Assembly: GCA_029972135.1 (NCBI GenBank)
Contig: CP124755.1
Location: 248,001 to 312,000 of the forward strand
Source of the DNA: Candidatus Thiocaldithrix dubininis
Lineage (GTDB): Bacteria > Pseudomonadota > Gammaproteobacteria > Thiotrichales > Thiotrichaceae
Length of the DNA: 64,000 bases
Direction: 5' to 3'
The notes under the pieces: model-generated
What the model was told of the DNA's origin: nothing
Databases searched by the model: none
What the model saw: the letters and a program-made list of their open reading frames with translations, nothing else
Part shown: positions 28,071 to 38,497 of the stretch, piece by piece
Numbering within the stretch: position 1 is the first letter of the stretch
Layout: every line of letters begins with the position of its first letter
Translations under genes and position numbers: made by a program

Positions 28071-29735
28071 ATGAAATTATTTAATCGCGCATTGCGTTTA
28101 TGGACTATTTTGCGTGTGTTTATTGCGCATGGTTTAGACGAATTGCTATTTACAATTCCGTTTTTAAAACCCGTCGCGTTTCTCTATCACCTTGCCCCGT
28201 GGAATTGGCGTAAAAAACCCGAAATAGCGCCACGTGGTCAACGTTTACGCGAAGCTTTAGAAGAATTGGGACCCATTTATATTAAATTTGGGCAAATGCT
28301 TTCTACTCGACGGGATTTATTGCCCGAAGATATAGCGGTTGAATTTGCCCGTTTACAAGATCGTGTGCCGCCGTTTTCCAGTGAGCAATCTAAAGCTTTG
28401 GTTGAAAAAGCCTTAGGTAAGCCAGTGGCTGAAGTGTTTGAATATTTTGAAACTGATCCAATGGCATCTGCTTCTGTAGCGCAAGTACATGCGGCGCGTT
28501 TATGGGATGGCAAAGATGTTGTCGTAAAAGTATTACGCCCCAACATCGACAAAACCATTAAGCAAGACTTAGAGTTGATGTATACCATTGCGCGTTTGGT
28601 GGAGCGTTATTGGAAAGGTAGCCGTTGGTTACATCCGGTGGCTGTGGTGCGCGAATATGAGAAAAATATTTTAGAAGAACTCGATTTAGTACGCGAAGCC
28701 GCCAATGCTAGCCAAACCCGTCGCAATTTTGAATCTGATCCGATTTTGTATGTGCCAGAAGTATACTGGAAATATACGCATCAGAATGTCATGGTAATGG
28801 AGCGCATTTATGGCATTCCCGTTGGCAATGTAGAACAGCTACGGGCGGCCAATGTGAATTTCAAACGTTTAGGCGAATTGGGCGTGGAAGTGTTTTTTAC
28901 GCAAGTGTTTAAACACAACTTTTTTCACGCGGATATGCACCCCGGCAATATTTTTGTGGATGCCAGTAATCCGCAAGAACCGCGCTATATGGCGGTAGAC
29001 TTTGGCATTGTGGGTACGCTAACGCCGGAAGATAAACGGTATTTAGCTGAAAATTTCCACGCATTCTTTAATCGGGATTATGAGCGGGTGGCGCAATTGC
29101 ATATTCAATCGGGCTGGGTACGTGATACCACGCGGATTGATGAGTTTGAATCGGCTATTCGCACTGTTTGTGAGCCTATTTTTAATTTACCGCTCAAAGA
29201 TATTTCCTTTGGCTATTTCTTGATGCGCTTATTCCAAACTGCTCGCCGCTTTGATATGGAAGTACAGCCGCAATTAGTTTTGCTGCAAAAAACTTTGTTA
29301 AATATCGAAGGCTTAGGACGCATGTTGTATCCCGATTTGGACTTATGGGAAACTGCTAAACCGTTTCTTGAGCGTTGGATGGATGAGCAAGTGGGTGTGC
29401 GTTCCTTGGTGAATAACTTTAAAAAGAATTTACCTAAACTGGTGGAAGCTGCCCCCGAAATGCCAACGCTGGTTTATGATGTCTTAAAGCAGGCACAAGA
29501 GCATAAATTAAAGCTGCAATGGGAATCTGAACAAATTAAAGCCTTACGCGCAGAAGTCCAAACCGCTCGCCAACAAGTGTTGGGTTCAGTGAGTGGTGGC
29601 GCGCTGTTAATGGCGGGTATTCTGGTGTTTGGTTTATTACCCGAACAACCCATGCTCGCTTGGAGCATGAGTAGTTTAGGTACAGGTTTATTAGGTTTTA
29701 GTTTATTTAAGCGTACGCCTAACTCACAAGCGTAA
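28071..29735 (+). CDS. ubiB: UbiB-family atypical kinase/ATPase
   Basis: 554 residues from ATG 28071 ([17 protein letters not shown]), matching UbiB length; the frame extends to 27963 without family similarity. The KxGQ motif is in [17 protein letters not shown], the Ala-rich nucleotide loop in [11 protein letters not shown], the catalytic region in [14 protein letters not shown] and the metal-binding AVDFGIVG. Two C-terminal membrane helices anchor it. Required for coenzyme Q biosynthesis. Its 3' end overlaps the convergent UDP-sugar dehydrogenase by 12 bp. Confidence 0.9.
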   Translation: MKLFNRALRLWTILRVFIAHGLDELLFTIPFLKPVAFLYHLAPWNWRKKPEIAPRGQRLREALEELGPIYIKFGQMLSTRRDLLPEDIAVEFARLQDRVPPFSSEQSKALVEKALGKPVAEVFEYFETDPMASASVAQVHAARLWDGKDVVVKVLRPNIDKTIKQDLELMYTIARLVERYWKGSRWLHPVAVVREYEKNILEELDLVREAANASQTRRNFESDPILYVPEVYWKYTHQNVMVMERIYGIPVGNVEQLRAANVNFKRLGELGVEVFFTQVFKHNFFHADMHPGNIFVDASNPQEPRYMAVDFGIVGTLTPEDKRYLAENFHAFFNRDYERVAQLHIQSGWVRDTTRIDEFESAIRTVCEPIFNLPLKDISFGYFLMRLFQTARRFDMEVQPQLVLLQKTLLNIEGLGRMLYPDLDLWETAKPFLERWMDEQVGVRSLVNNFKKNLPKLVEAAPEMPTLVYDVLKQAQEHKLKLQWESEQIKALRAEVQTARQQVLGSVSGGALLMAGILVFGLLPEQPMLAWSMSSLGTGLLGFSLFKRTPNSQA

Positions 29736-31001
29736 GGTGGCTTCCCCCGGCTTGAACATGGATTTCAAGTCGTATAACACGCAATCGCTGCGACCTAAGG
29801 ACTTAATATAATCCGCGCCCATTTCCTTAAATTGGTAATGGGCAACAGCAATAATAATACCGTCGTAGTGGTTTTGTGCCAATTGCTTAATGGGCGTAAT
29901 ATTGTATTCGTGTTGCGCCTCTTCGGCAGAGACCCACGGATCATACACATCCGCTTCAATATGATATTCGCGTAATTCTTTCAAAATATCGGTGACGCGA
30001 GTATTGCGTAAATCCGGGCAGTTTTCCTTAAAAGTCAAACCCATCACTAATACTTTCGCCTCTTCGACTTGGATTTTCTTCTTAATCATGGCTTTGACTA
30101 ATTGCGTGGCCGCATACGCACCCATACCATCATTAATCCGCCGTCCGGCTAGAATGACTTCTGGGTGATAACCCAAAGTCTGCGCTTTATGCGTTAGATA
30201 ATACGGATCAACCCCAATACAGTGTCCGCCAACTAAACCGGGACGGAATGGCAAGAAATTCCACTTAGTACCCGCCGCTTGCAACACCGCATCCGTATCA
30301 ATATTCATGCGATTGCAAATGACTGCCAATTCATTGATCAAGGCAATATTCAAATCACGTTGGGTATTCTCAATAATTTTCGCAGCTTCTGCGACTTTAA
30401 TGCTGGGTGCTTTATGCGTTCCTGCCACAATCACGCTACGGTACAGGGCATCGACAAAATCCGCAATTTCAGGGGTCGAACCGGACGTGACTTTCTTAAT
30501 CGTCGAGACTCGGTGCTCTTTATCACCCGGATTAACCCGCTCGGGTGAATAACCCACGAAAAAATCCACATTAAATTTCAAACCCGAAATTTTTTCTAAA
30601 ACCGGCACACAATCCTCTTCCGTCGCACCCGGATACACGGTGGATTCATAAATCACAATATCATTCGGCTTTAGAACTTTGGCAATACTTTCGCTCGCAC
30701 CCACTAACGGGCGTAAATCCGGGCATTTTTGCGCATCAATCGGCGTTGGCACAGTCACGATGAACACGTTCGCATCGCGCATATCTTGCAAGTGACTGGT
30801 GTAGGTTAATTGAGTGGCTGCTTTTAAATCCGCAACACTCACTTCTAACGTGTGATCGCTACCACCACGCAACTCATCCACACGCGCTGCATTAATATCA
30901 AAACCAATCGTAGGGTATTGTTTGCCAAACTCAACGGCTAACGGTAAACCGACGTAACCAAGACCGATGATAGCAAGGGTAGATTCATGTAAAGGCTTCA
31001 T
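29724..31001 (-). CDS. UDP-N-acetyl-hexosamine 6-dehydrogenase (TviB/WbpA-like)
   Basis: 425 residues of the UDP-sugar dehydrogenase family. NAD-binding [14 protein letters not shown] at the N-terminus, catalytic Cys in [18 protein letters not shown], and the C-terminal NAD/UDP-binding [17 protein letters not shown]. Highest resemblance by motif is to TviB/WbpO/WbpA, which oxidise UDP-GlcNAc or UDP-GalNAc to the uronic acid. It would supply an N-acetylhexosaminuronic acid for the adjoining glycan locus. Less AT-rich than its glycan neighbours. Divergent from the next glycosyltransferase. Confidence 0.88.
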   Translation of the reverse strand: MKPLHESTLAIIGLGYVGLPLAVEFGKQYPTIGFDINAARVDELRGGSDHTLEVSVADLKAATQLTYTSHLQDMRDANVFIVTVPTPIDAQKCPDLRPLVGASESIAKVLKPNDIVIYESTVYPGATEEDCVPVLEKISGLKFNVDFFVGYSPERVNPGDKEHRVSTIKKVTSGSTPEIADFVDALYRSVIVAGTHKAPSIKVAEAAKIIENTQRDLNIALINELAVICNRMNIDTDAVLQAAGTKWNFLPFRPGLVGGHCIGVDPYYLTHKAQTLGYHPEVILAGRRINDGMGAYAATQLVKAMIKKKIQVEEAKVLVMGLTFKENCPDLRNTRVTDILKELREYHIEADVYDPWVSAEEAQHEYNITPIKQLAQNHYDGIIIAVAHYQFKEMGADYIKSLGRSDCVLYDLKSMFKPGEATLRL

Positions 31002-31154
31002 AATTGTTGTTATCCCATTAACATTATTTTAGATGATTATTAGGGGAATTTTCTACAGTGTAGCAGGCTGAACAGCGTTCACCAAGCCTCAAATTGTATA
31101 TAAAACTAGCTATCGGAAGAGTGGTTAGTTAACTAATCTGAAATTAAAAATTAT
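31002..31154. promoter_or_regulatory. Divergent promoter region of glycan genes
   Basis: 153 bp between the divergent dehydrogenase and glycosyltransferase genes, AT-rich. It must contain both promoters, but no specific operator or convincing -35/-10 pair could be assigned. Confidence 0.4.
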
Positions 31155-32129
31155 ATGATTATAAGTCCAATAGCATACGGTAATGGTGCTTATGTAGTGC
31201 ATCAACAGCTTGCAAAACATATCAAAAATTACAAGATCATTCCTTATTCACCTAAGCTGAGTTTATTTCCTTTTGCTTATTACCCTATTGGTCGTAAAGA
31301 AACAGCTAACCTTATTCACTGCACACCGGATTCTGCTATTTTTCATCTGAGACGTAATGTACCAATGGTGGTTACTTTGCACGGTTATGCAATTGATAAG
31401 GAATTGCATCCTTATAGTAGCCTTGTGCAAAAAATACATGGTCGTACAGATTTACGCTGGTTACATCAACTAGCTGTAAAATATGCTGATGTACTTACCA
31501 CCGTTAGCCAATATACTGCTAATCTAGCTCAACAAGACTTAAATATTAAAGAACCAATTAAAGTAATTTACAACGGTGTAGATGAGCAATTATTTTTTCC
31601 GAAAAAAAGAAATATTGTTAAAGAAATAAAAGTATTATTTAGTGGGAATTTAACACGGCGTAAAGGTGCTGATTTACTATTACCAATTATTGAACGTTTG
31701 GATAAAAATATTACGATTTATTATACTTCTGGGTTACGTGAAAAATCCAAATTATTAGATCACCCACGTTTATATGCATTAGGGAACATTCCTCATAAGA
31801 AAATGCCTGAGTTATATAGAAACATGGATATTTTATTATTTCCGACTGTTAGAGAAGGGCATAGCATTGCGGTTTTAGAAGCGATGGCAAGTGGCTTGCC
31901 TGTGGTGGCCTCAAATGTAGCTTCATTGCCAGAACAAATTATACATGGGCATGGGGGCTTTTTATGTACCTTAGGTGATGTCAATAGTTTTGCTAGTGCA
32001 ATTCAAAACTTGGCAGATGATATTACTTTACGAAAATTTTTAGGTGACTTTAATCGTGCTGAAGTTGAAAAAAATTTCACTTTAAAGAATATGATTAATG
32101 ATTATAATAAAGTTTTTTCTTTATATTGA
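31155..32129 (+). CDS. Family 4 glycosyltransferase
   Basis: 324 residues, GT-B fold. The N-terminus (MIISPIAYGNGAYVVHQQLAKHI) has the donor-open strand, LFSGNLTRRKGADLLLPII is the typical donor-domain start, and EGHSIAVLEAMASGLPVVASNVASLPEQI carries the E-x7-E nucleotide-sugar site. The only glycan gene on the plus strand in this block; it converges on asnB. A 200-bp AT-rich gap follows. Acceptor and donor unknown. Confidence 0.85.
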   Translation: MIISPIAYGNGAYVVHQQLAKHIKNYKIIPYSPKLSLFPFAYYPIGRKETANLIHCTPDSAIFHLRRNVPMVVTLHGYAIDKELHPYSSLVQKIHGRTDLRWLHQLAVKYADVLTTVSQYTANLAQQDLNIKEPIKVIYNGVDEQLFFPKKRNIVKEIKVLFSGNLTRRKGADLLLPIIERLDKNITIYYTSGLREKSKLLDHPRLYALGNIPHKKMPELYRNMDILLFPTVREGHSIAVLEAMASGLPVVASNVASLPEQIIHGHGGFLCTLGDVNSFASAIQNLADDITLRKFLGDFNRAEVEKNFTLKNMINDYNKVFSLY

Positions 32130-32331
32130 TTCACTTCAATTTTTGAAAAAAATTTAAAAGGTATATTAACACAAGTTACTAGTTTGAAGTTTTCGTACAT
32201 TTTCTTATACATAACTCATTTTATGAAAAGAAATAAATGCGCGAAAGATTAGATTTATATACTTATCGTCATATATTAAAACTAATACATGACTCAAATT
32301 TAGAGTAATTTACTATGTTTGAAATAATTTA
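32130..32331. other. AT-rich gap between convergent glycan genes
   Basis: 202 bp, strongly AT-rich. No gene or clear terminator hairpin recognised. Confidence 0.4.
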
Positions 32332-34260
32332 TTATAAATCTTTTTGTTCAATAAATCTTTTCCACCATAATAAAGTGGATATCGTTCGCCACAGTAAAGT
32401 TGGATTTTTATTTACAAGATTTTTATATTGGTTTTTCAAACCTTTGGTATCTATAAATGGACAGTTTATATTATTAACTTTTTCATGAATTATATTTTCA
32501 TTTTCTAATAACCAATATTTATACGGAAAAGGAAAATCCATTTTGATTTTTCTCCATGTCACTGGTGCTGGTAAAAGATTTTCTATAGATAATCGTAATA
32601 TGTGTTTTTGCCATCCCTTATGAATTAAATATTCTGGGGGTAATTGCATACAATATTCTACAATTCTGTAATCTAAAAATGGTGCACGTGCTTCTATAGG
32701 AATACCGTAATCTGATTTGAAACTTGAACGTAACCAATAATTCATCATTTTATATGTCATATTAGCATTAGTTCTTTTATCAAAGGTATTAATTAAAGAA
32801 TCATGTTTTATTGATTTTGTTAGTAATAGGTTTTTTAAGATTTTTTTTGCAGGAGATAGATTTTTTACTAGTAAATCTATTTTTCTCTCGGATAATTGAC
32901 TAATAATTAACTTTTTTAATCCTTTGCCAATTGAAAGCTCATTATTATGAATTAATTCGTAAAAAAAGTCATTGTATTTTTTGTTTTCAAGTAAATATCT
33001 CAGAAATACACCATTATAATCTCCAGCGTACCCGCCAAGTAGTTCATCGCTGGCAGCTCCAGTTAAAACTACATGTATATTTTGTTCCTTTAAATGCTTG
33101 CGTAATAATTGATTAGTATGTAGGTTAGGAGAGTGAAAAGGTTCTTCTTGTAAATATATAAAATTATTAGCAGATTCCCAGAAATTATTATTTTTTGGGT
33201 AAATGACATTATAATTTATGTGTTGAGGATAGTGTTGACTAACTAAATTTGCATAGCTTTCTTCATCAGCACTATTATCATCAAATTTTACAGTAAAAGC
33301 ATTAATACTTTTACCCATTATACCGCATGCTATTCCAACTAACGCTGATGAATCCAAACCGCCACTCAATTCAAATCCAATGTTGACATCAGCTCGCATT
33401 CTAAGTTCTAAAGCATTTAATAATAGGTTTCTTAAATGAATGCTAGCTTCATTACGGTTTATATCTTGAGTACTATAACGAGTCGTTGGCATATTCCAAT
33501 AGCGAATGGGCGTAAAAGCTTCATTATCGGTTAGCCATACGTAATGTGCAGGCGGGAAATCTTTAATTTCATGCCAAAAAGTACCTGATGTGTCACGTTT
33601 ACCATAAACAATAAATTCATAAATTGCATCTGGTCTAACTATTGAGCGATCTATTAGTTTTAATGTTAAAAGAGATTTAATTTCAGAAGCCCAATAATAA
33701 TTATTATTTTTAATGAGATAATATAAATGTGCTTTTCCAATACGATCACGAGCTAATAATGTAGCATTTTTCTCTCTATCGTAAATTGCAACTGCAAAAA
33801 AGCCATTTAGTTTTGAAAAAACTTTTTCCTTCCAATATAAATAACCAGCAATTAAAACTTCCGTATCTGATTTGGTATAAAAATTATATCCAACATTTTC
33901 TAATTCTTTACGTAACTCAAGGTAGTTGTAAATTTCACCATTAAATGTAACACAAACGGATTGGCATTGACTCCACATAGGTTGATGACCATTTATAGAC
34001 AAATCAATTATTGAGTAACGAACATGAGATAATCCAATATGATGATGAAAGTCAATAGCCTTGAAATATTCAGGTAAAGTATTTTTCAATAATATTGGGC
34101 TACGTGGAGAAGCATAACTTTGGAATTTTTTATATGTTTTATTTATTAATACGAATCCTTCGTCATCTGGACCTCTGTGTGCTATTGCTTGAGATAATTG
34201 TTCAAGCTGGTATGCAGTATTTATTGGCGTAGAAAGACTATAACCTGCTATACCACACAT
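32332..34260 (-). CDS. Asparagine synthase-like glutamine amidotransferase (glycan type)
   Basis: 642 residues. The class II amidotransferase domain begins with the processed nucleophile Cys2 (MCGIAGYS) and includes GLSHVRYSIIDLS and FNGEIYNYLELR. The synthetase domain has the PP-loop FELSGGLDSSALVG and TGAASDELLGGYAGDY. AsnB homologues inside polysaccharide loci (for example WbpS) amidate uronic acids, fitting the nearby uronate-forming dehydrogenase. The gene overlaps the flippase gene by 13 bp and is the last of the minus-strand run. Very AT-rich. Confidence 0.85.
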   Translation of the reverse strand: MCGIAGYSLSTPINTAYQLEQLSQAIAHRGPDDEGFVLINKTYKKFQSYASPRSPILLKNTLPEYFKAIDFHHHIGLSHVRYSIIDLSINGHQPMWSQCQSVCVTFNGEIYNYLELRKELENVGYNFYTKSDTEVLIAGYLYWKEKVFSKLNGFFAVAIYDREKNATLLARDRIGKAHLYYLIKNNNYYWASEIKSLLTLKLIDRSIVRPDAIYEFIVYGKRDTSGTFWHEIKDFPPAHYVWLTDNEAFTPIRYWNMPTTRYSTQDINRNEASIHLRNLLLNALELRMRADVNIGFELSGGLDSSALVGIACGIMGKSINAFTVKFDDNSADEESYANLVSQHYPQHINYNVIYPKNNNFWESANNFIYLQEEPFHSPNLHTNQLLRKHLKEQNIHVVLTGAASDELLGGYAGDYNGVFLRYLLENKKYNDFFYELIHNNELSIGKGLKKLIISQLSERKIDLLVKNLSPAKKILKNLLLTKSIKHDSLINTFDKRTNANMTYKMMNYWLRSSFKSDYGIPIEARAPFLDYRIVEYCMQLPPEYLIHKGWQKHILRLSIENLLPAPVTWRKIKMDFPFPYKYWLLENENIIHEKVNNINCPFIDTKGLKNQYKNLVNKNPTLLWRTISTLLWWKRFIEQKDL

Positions 34261-35711
34261 GACTTTATCCCTTTATTATGATTGAAAAAAACACTAATAG
34301 TATGAAACCATAAAAAATTTAATTTATAGCTAATATAAAAATAAATAAGGCTGAAAATAATTAGACCTATAATAAAATGCAGGTTTGTTGTTTCTAAATT
34401 AAAAATAATCAAATAGCTTATTGTTGCAGCTACAAAAGATAAAATAATAGGTTGGATTAAAGTCTTAAAAAAATCTAAAAAATCTAATTTGCAAACAGGA
34501 TAGACTAAAAAATACCAACTAGGGATATAAGTAGTTAAGAATAAGACGCTCATAGACATAGCCAAATACTGAATATTTACTAACGACCCTAAAAGTACAA
34601 ATACAACAGTTATAGGAAATAATGCTATATTCCAGTAAAGTGCTAATTTAGATTTTCCCTTAGCTGTTAATAGTATTCCGACTGGATTACCTGTCGCATT
34701 AAAAATTCCCCATATAGACAAGATTTTTAAGAGCGGTAATGTAGCCAACCATTTTTCATTAAAGAATAAAATAATAATATCATATGAATAGAATAAGATT
34801 GCTGTATAAATTGGTATATTAATTGCGTTAACTATGCTTAAAGTATTAATGTATAATTTTTTAAGTTCATTTGTATTATTTTGGTGCTCAGCCATCACTG
34901 GAAACATGATTTTTGTAATAATAGGATTAATAGTGCTAGATATACGTAAATTTATTTCTTTAGCTAAGCTATAAATACCAATGTGTTCTGAATTTAATAA
35001 TAAACCGCCAATTAATATATCTAGTTTGGAAGTAATAGAGCCAACGATATTAGCGCCTAAAATTTCTAGACCAAATATTATAGAGGAATAAATTTTTTTA
35101 AAATTCCAATCTAAATTAAATTTTATATTACATTGTGGTTTTATAAATATCCATGTAAGAATTGAAGATGACATTACAGATGCCAGTAAACCAGAAACGG
35201 GGGAGTAGATAGATAAATTTAGATAAAAACTAATAGAAGTTATAATCAAGCCAATTATATTACTAATAATATCTATTTTTGATAAAATTTGAAAAGCCAG
35301 TTTTTTTTGAGCCAATGTTTTTAAGATTTGTGTCGTTGAATTAATAAATAATATTATTGCAATTAAAACTAATAGTGAAATTAGTTTCTCGGCTTTGTAT
35401 ATGTTGGCTATTAAAGGAGAAGCTGTAATCAAAATAAAAGAAATGCAAGTGCTAATTAATAAATTAAAAAAATATATTTGACCTAATTCATGTTCATTCA
35501 AGTGTTGATTGTAAATAATTGATTGATTAATTCCTCCATCGGAAATGGTTTGAGCAAATGTCATAAGTGCAAAAACAATAGCAAGTATACCAACATCACT
35601 AGGGATTAAATAATATGTAGTTAATAATAATTGAATGAAATGCATTATTGCTCTACTTATTAAAGCAATGCCATTCCATTTTATGCTATTAAATATTTTC
35701 TGTTTTAACAT
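34248..35711 (-). CDS. wzx: Wzx-type oligosaccharide flippase
   Basis: 487 residues, about 12-14 hydrophobic helices, typical of the polysaccharide-transport (MOP) superfamily. N-terminal IKWNGIALISRAIMHFIQLLLTTYYLIPSDVGILAIV and ISDGGINQSIIYN are characteristic. It would flip the lipid-linked glycan to the periplasmic face of the inner membrane. Strongly AT-rich codon use, as for other genes in this run. Confidence 0.85.
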   Translation of the reverse strand: MLKQKIFNSIKWNGIALISRAIMHFIQLLLTTYYLIPSDVGILAIVFALMTFAQTISDGGINQSIIYNQHLNEHELGQIYFFNLLISTCISFILITASPLIANIYKAEKLISLLVLIAIILFINSTTQILKTLAQKKLAFQILSKIDIISNIIGLIITSISFYLNLSIYSPVSGLLASVMSSSILTWIFIKPQCNIKFNLDWNFKKIYSSIIFGLEILGANIVGSITSKLDILIGGLLLNSEHIGIYSLAKEINLRISSTINPIITKIMFPVMAEHQNNTNELKKLYINTLSIVNAINIPIYTAILFYSYDIIILFFNEKWLATLPLLKILSIWGIFNATGNPVGILLTAKGKSKLALYWNIALFPITVVFVLLGSLVNIQYLAMSMSVLFLTTYIPSWYFLVYPVCKLDFLDFFKTLIQPIILSFVAATISYLIIFNLETTNLHFIIGLIIFSLIYFYISYKLNFLWFHTISVFFNHNKGIKSCVV

Positions 35712-35735
35712 TTAAATTTGTTAATATAAATTTTA

Positions 35736-36890
35736 CTAAGATACTAGATAAGCTGTTTTTTCATAATGAAATTTTTTAATATGTTTAATGACTGTTTTTT
35801 GATCGCTAATTTCTAAGTTGTAATATAAAGGCAGGCGAATAATACACTGGCTAGTATGTGTAGTGTATTTATCATCCCCATTAAATATGCCATATTGTAT
35901 GCCAGCAGCTGTACTATGTAATGGAATATAGTGAAATATAGCTAAAATAGAATTGTTTTTAAAATATTCAAGAATATTTTTTCTGGTTTGTGCATCTTTA
36001 GTTTTTATATAAAACATATGAGCATTGTGTTTGCACTCATCGGGAATAGTAGGTAAAACTATAAAATTTTCCTCAACTAAAGGCTGAAGTTCTGTTTTAT
36101 AGAATTCCCAAGATTTCATACGATTTTTGAGAATTAAATCACTATTTTCTAGTTGACCCCATAAATAAGCTGCCTGTAATTCACTTGGTAATAAACTACT
36201 ACCAATATCTACCCATGTATATTTATCAACGATACCTTGAAAAAATTGTTTACGGTTTGTACCCTTTTCACGAATAATTTCAGCCCTATCAATAAACTGA
36301 GGATCATTAATAATTAATAGACCTCCTTCGCCACCACTAGTATAATTTTTAGTTTCATGAAAACTATAAGTCGCTAAATGTCCTAGTGTGCCTAATGGCT
36401 TATTTTTATAAGTTGCCATCATACCTTGTGCAGCGTCTTCTATGACAAAAATATTGTATTTAGCCGCTATAGACATAATGTGATCCATCTCGCAGCTAAC
36501 TCCTGCATAATGAACAGCAACTATGGCTTTAGTTCTGCTTGTAATAGCTTGCTCAATTAATAACTCATTTATGTTTAAAGTATCAGGTCTAATATCAACA
36601 AAAATGATTCGAGCTCCGCGTAAAACAAAAGCATTAGCGGTGCTCACAAAAGTATAACTCGGCATAATAACTTCATCGCCGGGTTGAATATTAATTAATA
36701 TGGCAGCCATTTCTAAAGCATGGGTACAAGAAGGTGTTAAGAGTGCTTTGACACAACCTAATTTTTCTTCAAACCACTGATGGCATTTTAAAGTAAACTT
36801 GCCATCCCCAGATATTTTGCTACTTTGCATAGCATGAAGAACATATTGTGTTTCATTACCAGTAAATGGTGGTTTATTAAATGGAATCAT
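35736..36890 (-). CDS. wecE: dTDP-4-amino-4,6-dideoxygalactose transaminase (WecE/RffA-like)
   Basis: 384-residue PLP-dependent DegT/DnrJ/EryC1/StrS aminotransferase. Family motifs: IPFNKPPFTGNE at the N-terminus, TPSCTHALEMAAILINIQPGDEVIMPSYTFVSTANAF, VIEDAAQG and the PLP Lys in SFHETKNYTSGGEGG. The N-terminal motif and length match WecE, which makes dTDP-Fuc4N. Start overlaps the acetyltransferase gene by 14 bp. Together with the next two genes it supports a Fuc4NAc-containing glycan. Confidence 0.88.
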   Translation of the reverse strand: MIPFNKPPFTGNETQYVLHAMQSSKISGDGKFTLKCHQWFEEKLGCVKALLTPSCTHALEMAAILINIQPGDEVIMPSYTFVSTANAFVLRGARIIFVDIRPDTLNINELLIEQAITSRTKAIVAVHYAGVSCEMDHIMSIAAKYNIFVIEDAAQGMMATYKNKPLGTLGHLATYSFHETKNYTSGGEGGLLIINDPQFIDRAEIIREKGTNRKQFFQGIVDKYTWVDIGSSLLPSELQAAYLWGQLENSDLILKNRMKSWEFYKTELQPLVEENFIVLPTIPDECKHNAHMFYIKTKDAQTRKNILEYFKNNSILAIFHYIPLHSTAAGIQYGIFNGDDKYTTHTSQCIIRLPLYYNLEISDQKTVIKHIKKFHYEKTAYLVS

Positions 36891-37452
36891 TTTGTTGTTC
36901 TTCTTTTAAGAATTCTTGTTCAAGCAATAACAGTTGTTTTTTTCTATTTTTAATTTTTTTTGCTGGATTGCCGACATAAACACTCCAATTTTCTGTAGAC
37001 TTTCTAATTAAAGACATTGCACCAATGGATGTTCCTTCTTCAATTTTAACCCCCGGCATTATTACAGAGTTTGTTCCTATAATAACATGCTTTCCTATAG
37101 TTATAGGTTTTTTCAGCTCCTTTTTATATTTTTTAGGAATTGTAGGGTTAGTTAATGTTTCTCCGCTATAATCATCTGATTGTGTAAATACTTTAACCCC
37201 GTAAGCTAATCCTGAAAAATCTTGCATAGTTATGCCTTCACTACCCCCTGCTAGTAGGCAAAAAGGTGCTATATGTACGTGTTTTTCTATTTTAATTTTT
37301 CCGGATAATATACAATAATCATCAATTCTAGAATTATCTCCTATTTCAATTTGCTCGTGATTATATATACTAGCAAGAGTACTTATTTTAATATTTTTTC
37401 CTAAATATTTGAAGTTTAGTTTTTCTAATTCTTGTACTGTATAATAGGGCAT
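36877..37452 (-). CDS. Left-handed beta-helix acyltransferase
   Basis: 191 residues from ATG 37452 (MPYYTVQELEKLNFKYLG), 4 bp after the upstream stop; a longer frame to 37512 overlaps the WecF-like gene. Hexapeptide repeats run through the centre (IEIGDNSRIDDYCIL, GKIKIEKHVHIAPFCLL, KPITIGKHVIIGTNSVIMPG, GTSIGAMSLI). Sitting between wecE and a Fuc4NAc transferase, it likely acetylates dTDP-Fuc4N, replacing the unrelated GNAT enzyme WecD of enterobacteria. Substrate is inference. Confidence 0.8.
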   Translation of the reverse strand: MPYYTVQELEKLNFKYLGKNIKISTLASIYNHEQIEIGDNSRIDDYCILSGKIKIEKHVHIAPFCLLAGGSEGITMQDFSGLAYGVKVFTQSDDYSGETLTNPTIPKKYKKELKKPITIGKHVIIGTNSVIMPGVKIEEGTSIGAMSLIRKSTENWSVYVGNPAKKIKNRKKQLLLLEQEFLKEEQQNDSI

Positions 37453-37456
37453 ACAA

Positions 37457-38494
37457 TTATTTGTCAAAAAGATTGTTGAGTTGTGTAGAAAGAACCTCTT
37501 CGGAAAAAACACTTTTGGCTTTCATAATGTTATGAGAAGCTTCCTCTTGTGTTATTTTCTTCAAATCAAATTCTTCAAATGTCTTAATAAAAAAGCCAAG
37601 ATTATGTAAAAATTCCCATGAAGTAGTATTTTTTCTTAAAAAAATTGTTTTGCCTAATCCAAGCAAGCTAATTATATTTCCCATTGCCTGTTGTCTATCA
37701 TGAGCGAAAATAGCGATATCAATATTGCTTAATAGCTCTAAATAATTCTTTAGTGGCATAAAATCTAACAAGGCATGAAATTTATTTCCAAAATATATTT
37801 TACCTTCTGCTTCAATATACTTCCCATATTCGCTCTTGCCATAAGAAAGTGGGCAATATATATTAATGTCTTTAGCCTTGTGTATTAGCAATTTCCTAAA
37901 TATATCTAAATGATTATTAGATGGTGTTGCTGAGTTGCCGACTAAAATACCAATATCCGTTGTTATTTTTTTCTGTAACTCTGTATGCTTATAAAGATTG
38001 CTAGGATATAAAAAACATTCATGATATATGCCTTTAGCATTAAAATATTGTCGCGCTAATAAAATATCGCCTGGTAAATACGATACTAAGTGTCCAATTC
38101 TGGAAATAATTTGGCAACGCAATATATAATCTAATTTTGATTTTAATGTATGTTTCTTAATTTTAAATGAATATAGGTCAGCTCCCCAAATACACCAATA
38201 ACTTCTTTTTAGTACCCATGGCATAAACCAAAGCAAGAAAACTAATTTTTTATTGTGTAGACCGTGTAAAATTATTTTTTCTGAAAAAAAACATTTGAAT
38301 AGTAATAGTATTATACTTTTATGGTTAAAATTAATTTTATTTAGATTTTTTCTTTCTTTTACATATGTATGTGAATTGTTATTGAAAACAATAAAATAAT
38401 GATTATCTATTTGATGATTATTTTCTATAAAATTTATAAAAGGTTCAATAAATTTCTCATCATCGCTTATATGTAAAATTTTATAAGTATTCAT
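37457..38494 (-). CDS. TDP-Fuc4NAc:lipid-linked glycan transferase (WecF-like, GT56)
   Basis: 345 residues. The pattern HISDDEKFIEPFINFI, YWCIWGADLYSFK, ILVGNSATPSNNHLDIF, YGKYIEAEGKIYFG and AIFAHDRQQAMGNIISLLGLGKTIF is that of WecF, which adds Fuc4NAc in enterobacterial common antigen. Its presence with WecE and an acetyltransferase makes a Fuc4NAc residue likely. No WecA, WecB or WecC is visible. Confidence 0.85.
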   Translation of the reverse strand: MNTYKILHISDDEKFIEPFINFIENNHQIDNHYFIVFNNNSHTYVKERKNLNKINFNHKSIILLLFKCFFSEKIILHGLHNKKLVFLLWFMPWVLKRSYWCIWGADLYSFKIKKHTLKSKLDYILRCQIISRIGHLVSYLPGDILLARQYFNAKGIYHECFLYPSNLYKHTELQKKITTDIGILVGNSATPSNNHLDIFRKLLIHKAKDINIYCPLSYGKSEYGKYIEAEGKIYFGNKFHALLDFMPLKNYLELLSNIDIAIFAHDRQQAMGNIISLLGLGKTIFLRKNTTSWEFLHNLGFFIKTFEEFDLKKITQEEASHNIMKAKSVFSEEVLSTQLNNLFDK

Positions 38495-38497
38495 TTC

